From the NCBI GenBank assembly GCA_017467385.1, contig JAFTSK010000185.1, forward strand, positions 1-43,698: 43,698 nucleotides of DNA. The letters run 5' to 3'. The DNA is from Bacteroidaceae bacterium (lineage in GTDB: Bacteria > Bacteroidota > Bacteroidia > Bacteroidales > Bacteroidaceae). Position numbers and translations under genes: made by a program. Position 1 is the stretch's first letter; each line of letters begins with the position of its first letter. Shown piece after piece: positions 39,412-43,698 of this stretch. The notes below the pieces were generated by a model that had not been told where the DNA came from, did not search any database, and saw only the letters and a list, made by a program, of their open reading frames with translations.

Positions 39412-40544
39412 TTATAGCAATTTCTTTAATTCTTCAATATTGGGCAATGCTTGTTTTAATTTTTCTGGCATTTCATCCGAAGTCTTGTATGTCGCAACGC
39501 CTAATGGTTTGTCGTAGTCTTGGATTACATACTCCACGTAGTTTTTATCTGCACTCTTACATAGCACTATGCCAATTGATGGATTTTCGTGTGGCTTACG
39601 CATTTGTCATCTACCAAACGAAGATAAGTGCATAATTGTCCCAAATAAGAAGATTTGAACGCCCCTTTCTTTAACTCTATTACAACCAATGCGTTCAGTT
39701 CTCGGTTAAAGAAAATTAAGTCGGGGAAATGCTCCACTCCGTACACCTCTAATTTGTACTGGTTACCTACAAATGCAAAATCTCGACCAAAGGTAAGAAT
39801 GAATTTTTTAATGTTGTGTATGATTTCCTGTTCAATAACCCGTTCGTCAATATCTTCTTTATCACGTTCTCCAAGTTCTTCCACATTGATAAAATCCAAC
39901 AGATATTCATCTTTGAACATTCCTATTGCTTTCAATGATTGGCGTGCATCGGGTATTTTCTGAATGAAGTTGTTGGCAATCTCGCCTTGATGGTTAAACA
40001 AATCATCTTCTATTCTTGCAGATAACACCTCTTTACTCCACTTATTCGCAAGGGCTTGACGAATGTAGAACAGACGTTCGGCAAGGGAATTGGTTTTACG
40101 GACAATAATCATATGATGTGTAAAGCCTAACCCTAAGAATGAGGCAATGTCAAAATCCTCTTTTTGTGTGATTTCGTGAGGTATTAGCAACTGGGTGTCA
40201 ATTTCGCTAACCGCAGTTAGCGATTTGTCATCACCTATTCCGCTAACCGTAGTTAGCGATTTCAAATCCTCGTACCACGTCTCATAGAATTGACGCATAA
40301 ATTTGATGTTGGCAGCCGAGAATCCACGAAGTCCGGGTAACTCCTTTTGCAGTTGCTGGCTGATGGTTTCGATTGCACCTTTGCCCCAAAAGCCCTTACG
40401 AGAGTTCTTAGAAACATAGCAACCTATACCGTAATACAATGATAGTTGCTCTTTATTAGCCGCAGATGTTGCACGATACTGACTACGCAATATCGCTTCC
40501 TTGATAACCCTTACCGCTTCGGCGTATGTCTGTAAATCGTTCAT
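39412..40544 (-). pseudogene. DUF1016 (YhcG-like) PD-(D/E)XK nuclease, frameshifted near the C-terminus
   Basis: The family is a PDDEXK nuclease of unknown role, found in many bacteria. The main frame (40544 to 39567) starts at MNDLQTYAEAV and covers the N-terminal domain and the nuclease core (EHFPDLIFFNRELNALVVIELKKG, with the PD and ExK residues present). The expected C-terminus (MRKPHENPSIGIVLCKS..., about 63 residues) is in another frame from 39603 to 39412. One A seems missing from AAAATG near 39601-39607. In the broken frame the protein ends with about 10 foreign residues, so the active site is kept. The gene has a TACCTTTG -7 element at 40562-40569 and an internal 36-bp repeat (40205-40262). 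A sequencing error cannot be excluded. Confidence 0.8.
40205..40262. repeat. Two 36-bp in-frame repeats with palindromes inside the DUF1016 gene
   Basis: The 22-bp units 40205-40226 and 40241-40262 differ by one base and start exactly 36 bp apart. Each contains the palindrome CGCTAAC..GTTAGCG with a 4-nt loop. In protein they give KSLTTVSGIGDD and KSLTAVSEIDTQ, 12 residues each, keeping the frame. Confidence 0.85.
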
Positions 40545-40561
40545 ATGCTTATTATTTGCAA

Positions 40562-40569
40562 CAAAGGTA
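40562..40569 (-). promoter_or_regulatory. Candidate -7 element of the DUF1016 gene
   Basis: Minus strand TACCTTTG, a full TAnnTTTG match, 18 nt before the ATG at 40544. It supports that start rather than the upstream one at 40619. Confidence 0.5.
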
Positions 40570-40644
40570 AAAAAAGAAATGCAATCAATATGGATGTTGT
40601 CCCTTTTTCTTTCAAACAAATTTATGGTATATCATACAATAATA

Positions 40645-40714
40645 CCCAGGACAATGCCCTGGGCTATCGAGAGGACGGGCTTTCAGCCCTTAGACTATTT
40701 GCGAAACTTAAATA
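40645..40714. repeat. Partial copy of the 18555 miniature element (right third)
   Basis: From CCCAGG to GCGAAACTTAAAT this follows 18716-18786 with few changes, including CCTGGGCTATCGAGA and GGCTTTCAGCCCTTA. It ends 4 bp before the ATG at 40718, so the element forms the whole upstream region of that gene. Confidence 0.7.
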
Positions 40715-40717
40715 ATC

Positions 40718-41554
40718 ATGAAGACCATAAGACTAACCATTTGTATGCTCGTGTCATTTGTAATGACATTAGCGGCACAAAATCCGTTTACTCCGTTTAG
40801 AACCAATTCTTCGGTAATCATGGACTTTAACCTGTCTCCTGACGGTCGGAGGATGGTGTATAAGGAACGGTCTGCCGATGGCTTCGTAAAGATTCTGCTA
40901 AAGGACTTGAAGAAGGGATACACCACCCTTGTATCCGACAAGGAACTTGCAGACAGTGAGGCATCGGAACTTTTTTCAGGGATGGATTTCCTCACTAAAG
41001 ATGTTCTTTTGTTAGCTCGGGAGGGCTATATGAACTCTTGCCATGTAGGTAAAAAGCAGACCGAAAAGCTTTTCAAGCTGCCCGACGACCTCATTCTTGC
41101 CATCAACGTTTCGCCTGATGGAAAAGGAGTGTATTGGGTAGGGGAAAAGGCTCTTTATTATTCTCTCCTGACCTCCGAACCGGTCATCCAATCCCACCCA
41201 ACGAAGGGTGTGGTCTTGTCAATGACTATCAACAAGAACGGTCATGCGTTTTATACCACCGCCGACGGGATTTTCTGTTGGGATGGCTTGAATGCCAAGT
41301 CGGAAGCCGTAACTGCCGTAGCGGAACTTGTATCCCATCCGTACTTGATCGAAGCTACCCGACACCAGAACCGTTTCATTGTAACAGGAAAGGACGGTGT
41401 TTTCAAAGTGGACTTGGCTAAGGGAAAGACGGAAAAGTTGATGGATAATGAAAAAGAAAATCCGGTGTTGAAGATGCGTCTGTCTCCCAACGGAAAGGTT
41501 CTTTATTATCAGAAGATTCACAGCAAGCATGAAATCTGTGAATTGGTTTTGTAA
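40718..41554 (+). CDS. Exported beta-propeller-like protein (PD40/TolB type)
   Basis: A 278-residue exported protein: the signal peptide is 1-20 (ending LAAQ). The rest has WD40-like PD40 blades, seen as MDFNLSPDGRRMVYK (residues 35-49), LAINVSPDGKGVYWV (near 129), LSMTINKNGHAFYTT and MRLSPNGKVLYYQKI near the end. These blades match the N-terminal propeller of S9 peptidases and TolB, but no hydrolase part follows and no lipobox is present. It may be a stand-alone propeller or the remainder of a larger gene. A stem at 41574-41615 ends the unit. Function unknown. Confidence 0.7.
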   Translation: MKTIRLTICMLVSFVMTLAAQNPFTPFRTNSSVIMDFNLSPDGRRMVYKERSADGFVKILLKDLKKGYTTLVSDKELADSEASELFSGMDFLTKDVLLLAREGYMNSCHVGKKQTEKLFKLPDDLILAINVSPDGKGVYWVGEKALYYSLLTSEPVIQSHPTKGVVLSMTINKNGHAFYTTADGIFCWDGLNAKSEAVTAVAELVSHPYLIEATRHQNRFIVTGKDGVFKVDLAKGKTEKLMDNEKENPVLKMRLSPNGKVLYYQKIHSKHEICELVL

Positions 41555-41573
41555 AACAACAGGAACCATGTGT

Positions 41574-41615
41574 ATTGAGAAGGTCGGGAGCTTCATAGCC
41601 TCCGACCTTCTCAAT
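41574..41615 (+). terminator. Hairpin after the propeller gene
   Basis: Arms 41574-41591 and 41598-41615 pair over 18 bp with two mismatches and a 6-nt loop. A T-run is lacking, but the stem is long and lies 20 nt after the stop codon. It is also downstream of the convergent toxin gene. Confidence 0.6.
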
Positions 41616-41676
41616 CTACAATCATGAATTACAAACTTTCTTCCTTTTGAATAGGAAGAATACAATAAACGAGACT

Positions 41677-41997
41677 TTATAACATACGCTGCAAGATGTC
41701 TTGCAGGAAGCGATTACTTACATTCTCAAAATCCGCCTTATCATAGATGTAAAGTAATTGAAGCTCGTCTTCAATGATTCGTATACGAATAATTACACGG
41801 GCTCCGCCACTTTTTCCACGACTTTTGGAAATAATGTTCAATCTGATTTTCCGAATATTTTCGTGAATTTCAATTCCTTGAAAAGGATTTTCCTGTAGGG
41901 AAAGCAATAGGCATTCGAAATCAGATTCCAATGAACGGTGACGTTTTTTCAGCTTCTTATAGGCCGTTTTGAATTCATCGGAAATTCCGATTCTCAT
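41677..41997 (-). CDS. RelE/ParE-type toxin
   Basis: A 106-residue toxin of the RelE/ParE superfamily, members of which cut mRNA at the ribosome or poison gyrase. The N-terminal ISDEFKTAYKKLKKRHRSLESDFECLLLSLQENPF is the two-helix hairpin and the GIEIHENIRKIRLNI strand follows. The basic core SRGKSGGARVIIRI and the final LLYIYDKADFENVS strand also fit. Catalytic residues cannot be assigned safely. Its ATG overlaps the antitoxin stop (ATGA), so the pair is translationally coupled. Confidence 0.85.
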   Translation of the reverse strand: MRIGISDEFKTAYKKLKKRHRSLESDFECLLLSLQENPFQGIEIHENIRKIRLNIISKSRGKSGGARVIIRIRIIEDELQLLYIYDKADFENVSNRFLQDILQRML

Positions 41998-42188
41998 AAT
42001 GCACGTAAACTATCAATGGCTTCCTCAAGATTCATGACCGGAGCTTTCTCCATTTGTTTCAAACCTTTCCGAATGGAAGCGGCCACCTTATAGGATTCTT
42101 CCAACTTTTGAAGATGATTCCAACGTCGGCGACTCATCTTGACTGTTACGGCATTTGCGTCTTGTGATAGAATAGATGTTTGTTGCAT
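41994..42188 (-). CDS. Antitoxin of the RelE/ParE pair
   Basis: A 64-residue protein with AVTVKMSRRRWNHLQKLEE, which fits a short DNA-binding region, and an acidic C-terminal tail (MNLEEAIDSLRAL) that would wrap the toxin. It lies directly before the toxin gene, overlapping by 4 nt. Its own promoter with perfect -33 and -7 boxes is at 42212-42242. Identified mainly by position and size. Confidence 0.75.
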   Translation of the reverse strand: MQQTSILSQDANAVTVKMSRRRWNHLQKLEESYKVAASIRKGLKQMEKAPVMNLEEAIDSLRAL

Positions 42189-42211
42189 AAGTAAAATTGT
42201 TTTGTTTGTTG

Positions 42212-42242
42212 CAAATGTAATCCTTATTTTTTGTTCTACAAA
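42212..42242 (-). promoter_or_regulatory. Promoter of the toxin-antitoxin operon
   Basis: Minus strand TTTG (42239-42242), exactly 19 nt, then TACATTTG (42212-42219), a perfect consensus promoter, 23 nt before the antitoxin ATG. Confidence 0.75.
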
Positions 42243-42323
42243 TTATTTGTGCGAAAATCATACGTTCTTTCACATTTACACGAGTTATTGAAGATTTATT
42301 GTCTCTTTCTTCGTCTTGTATGT

Positions 42324-43556
42324 TTACCCAAAAAACAAGTAGCAGATAAATATCGCTGAGATGATACCTGCCGCATCGGCAATCAAGCCGCAAGGTACGG
42401 CATGACGTGTCTTGGCGATACCTACACTACCGAAATATACGGCCAAGATGTAGAAAGTGGTATCGGTAGAACCCTGGAAGATACACGCCAAGCGGCCAAC
42501 GAAGGAATCGGCACCGTAGGTGGCCATGGCATCGACCATCAAGCCTCTGGCACCGCTTCCGCTAAGAGGTTTCATGATGGCTGTGGGAAGACCGCCCACA
42601 AAATCGCTGTTGATACCGCAAAGCTTCACACCACCCTCGATGGCTCCAATCAAGTAATCCATTGCCCCTGAAGCGCGGAATACACCGATGGCAACCAATA
42701 TGGCCACCAAATAAGGAATAATGCGTACAGCGGTATTAAAACCGTCTTTAGCTCCCTCTACAAATGCATCGTAGACATTTACTTTCCTACGGATTCCGGC
42801 TAAGATGAAGCCTACAATAATCACGAAAAGGAACACGTTGGCGAAAGTGCTTGAATAGAGGTCGATTTGCGAACGCGATAGTTGGCTGAACGCATAGATG
42901 ATTCCGGCCACCACCAAACTCATGCCTCCGAGGAAAAGCAGGAGTGTACGGTTGAACAGGTTTATCTTTTGATAGATGCTTACGGCAATCAGTCCGGCAA
43001 GGGTAGAGAAGAAGGTCGCCAAGAGAATCGGTACAAAGACATCGGTAGGCTGTGCGGCTCCCAACTGCGCCCGATAGACCATGATACTGATGGGAATCAA
43101 AGTCAGCCCCGAGGTATTCAATACGAGGAACATGATCATCGGATTACTGGCCGTATCTTTCTTCGGGTTCAGCTCCTGCAAGCCTTCCATCGCTTTCAAT
43201 CCCAACGGTGTGGCCGCATTGTCCAGTCCCAACATGTTGGCCGCAAGATTCATGAAGATACTCCCTGTTACGGGATGCCCCTTCGGAATGTCGGGAAAGA
43301 GCTTGGTGAATATCGGACTCAACACCCGGGCAAAGAGGTCGATAACGCCTCCTTTCTCGCCAATCTTCATGATACCCAACCACAAGGAAAGTACTCCCGT
43401 CAGCCCTAAAGAGATTTCAAAGGCCGTCTTGGAACTACTGAAGGTGGAGTTGATGATTTCGGGGAATACCTGTGTGTCGCCCAAGCAAACCAAACGGAAA
43501 GTGGCGATGACAAAAGCAATCAGAAAGAAGGCAATCCAAATATAGTTGAGTACCAT
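42324..43556 (-). CDS. SpmA/SpmB-type nucleoside recognition membrane protein
   Basis: A 410-residue integral membrane protein with about ten hydrophobic segments, made of two related Gate domains (the nucleoside recognition family). The N-terminal half resembles SpmA (SPIFTKLFPDIPKGHPVTGSIFMNLAANMLGLDNAATPLGLKAM) and the C-terminal half SpmB (GVKLCGINSDFVGGLPTAIMKPLSGSGARGLMVDAM). In spore formers these are two spore-maturation proteins; here the fused form occurs in a non-sporulating group, so a transport or channel role is more likely. The start at 43556 (MVLNYIWIAFF) is taken because an in-frame TTG at 43586 overlaps the -7 element. Confidence 0.9.
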   Translation of the reverse strand: MVLNYIWIAFFLIAFVIATFRLVCLGDTQVFPEIINSTFSSSKTAFEISLGLTGVLSLWLGIMKIGEKGGVIDLFARVLSPIFTKLFPDIPKGHPVTGSIFMNLAANMLGLDNAATPLGLKAMEGLQELNPKKDTASNPMIMFLVLNTSGLTLIPISIMVYRAQLGAAQPTDVFVPILLATFFSTLAGLIAVSIYQKINLFNRTLLLFLGGMSLVVAGIIYAFSQLSRSQIDLYSSTFANVFLFVIIVGFILAGIRRKVNVYDAFVEGAKDGFNTAVRIIPYLVAILVAIGVFRASGAMDYLIGAIEGGVKLCGINSDFVGGLPTAIMKPLSGSGARGLMVDAMATYGADSFVGRLACIFQGSTDTTFYILAVYFGSVGIAKTRHAVPCGLIADAAGIISAIFICYLFFG

Positions 43557-43583
43557 AAATATATGTGTTTTTAAGTTTGACGA

Positions 43584-43591
43584 CAAATGTA
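43584..43591 (-). promoter_or_regulatory. Candidate -7 element of the SpmAB-type gene
   Basis: Minus strand TACATTTG, a full TAnnTTTG match, 27 nt before the ATG at 43556. The -33 position falls in the terminator stem at 43603-43634. Confidence 0.5.
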
Positions 43592-43602
43592 CGAATTAAA
43601 AA

Positions 43603-43634
43603 CAAAACGCGGATATAATCATACCCGCGTTTTG
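43603..43634 (-). terminator. Intrinsic terminator of the gene beyond the right edge
   Basis: A perfect 10-bp stem (43603-43612 with 43625-43634) with a 12-nt loop, followed on the minus strand by a T-run. It ends the gene whose stop is at 43651. Confidence 0.8.
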
Positions 43635-43650
43635 TCCTGATGGTGTGGTT

Positions 43651-43698
43651 TTATTTCTGCCAAACCTTTAAGTTTGTAATCTTACTCTTGAAGTTACC
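43651..43698 (-). CDS. C-terminal end of an unidentified protein (partial)
   Basis: The last 15 codons and a TAA (43651-43653) of a minus-strand gene: GNFKSKITNLKVWQK. The start and main part lie beyond the right edge, and 15 residues do not permit a family call. The terminator at 43603-43634 follows, which supports a real gene end. Confidence 0.5.
   Translation of the reverse strand, partial: GNFKSKITNLKVWQK

Noticed and set aside
40205..40262. Short regular repeats as a CRISPR array
   Set aside because: Only two units, inside a coding frame with 12-residue periodicity; no spacers of the required type and no cas genes.
43651..43698. Naming the gene at the right edge
   Set aside because: Fifteen residues (ending NLKVWQK) are too few to assign a family.

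Overview
The window looks like chromosomal DNA of a gut Bacteroidales species (Bacteroides/Phocaeicola type). Evidence: a SusC/SusD pair controlled by an ECF sigma/FecR couple; DUF4248, smalltalk and HU-like proteins typical of the order; a BT4734-type primase; and repeated matches to the Bacteroides promoter (-33 TTTG, 19-21 nt, -7 TAnnTTTG) with little Shine-Dalgarno signal. No rRNA, tRNA, CRISPR array or complete autonomous transposon was seen.

Layout. (1) 1-11.6 kb is a housekeeping block: polA (minus), a long-chain polyprenyl diphosphate synthase (plus), then a minus-strand run mnmG-apt-uvrC-dtd-mazG-deoC for tRNA modification, purine salvage, DNA repair, D-aminoacyl-tRNA editing, nucleotide cleaning and deoxyribose catabolism. 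ybeY lies upstream. A perfect match to the ParB-binding parS consensus sits between mnmG and apt. (2) 10.8-21.4 kb holds small functional islands: two AraC regulators, a membrane acyltransferase, a TlpA-like lipoprotein, a DUF4143 ATPase with a palindrome over its promoter, a BlaI-type repressor with an M56 sensor peptidase whose tail resembles ExbD, a signal-peptide-bearing aldo/keto reductase and an iron-sulfur-type flavoprotein. (3) 21.6-34.8 kb is one plus-strand locus: ECF sigma, FecR, SusC with an STN domain, SusD, a DUF4843 lipoprotein, a PKD-like lipoprotein, a thioredoxin-like lipoprotein and an exported S9 peptidase. It has no glycan-degrading enzyme, so a peptide or protein substrate is the best guess.

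(4) 34.8-41.6 kb is an accessory, repeat-rich segment: a smalltalk micro-protein, an HU-like protein, DUF4248, a BT4734/DUF3987 primase-helicase-like protein, several miniature inverted-repeat elements, a frameshifted DUF1016 nuclease gene with internal palindromic repeats, and an orphan secreted beta-propeller-like protein. (5) 41.7-43.7 kb has a RelE/ParE toxin-antitoxin pair, an SpmA/SpmB-type membrane protein, and the last codons of a gene continuing past the right edge.

The most interesting points are the parS site, the sigma/FecR-controlled SusCD-thioredoxin-peptidase locus, the inverted palindromes around the C-terminal half of the primase gene, the operator-like palindromes that overlap promoters, and the unusual M56 tail. 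Functions come from recognising families and motifs by eye; no searches were run.
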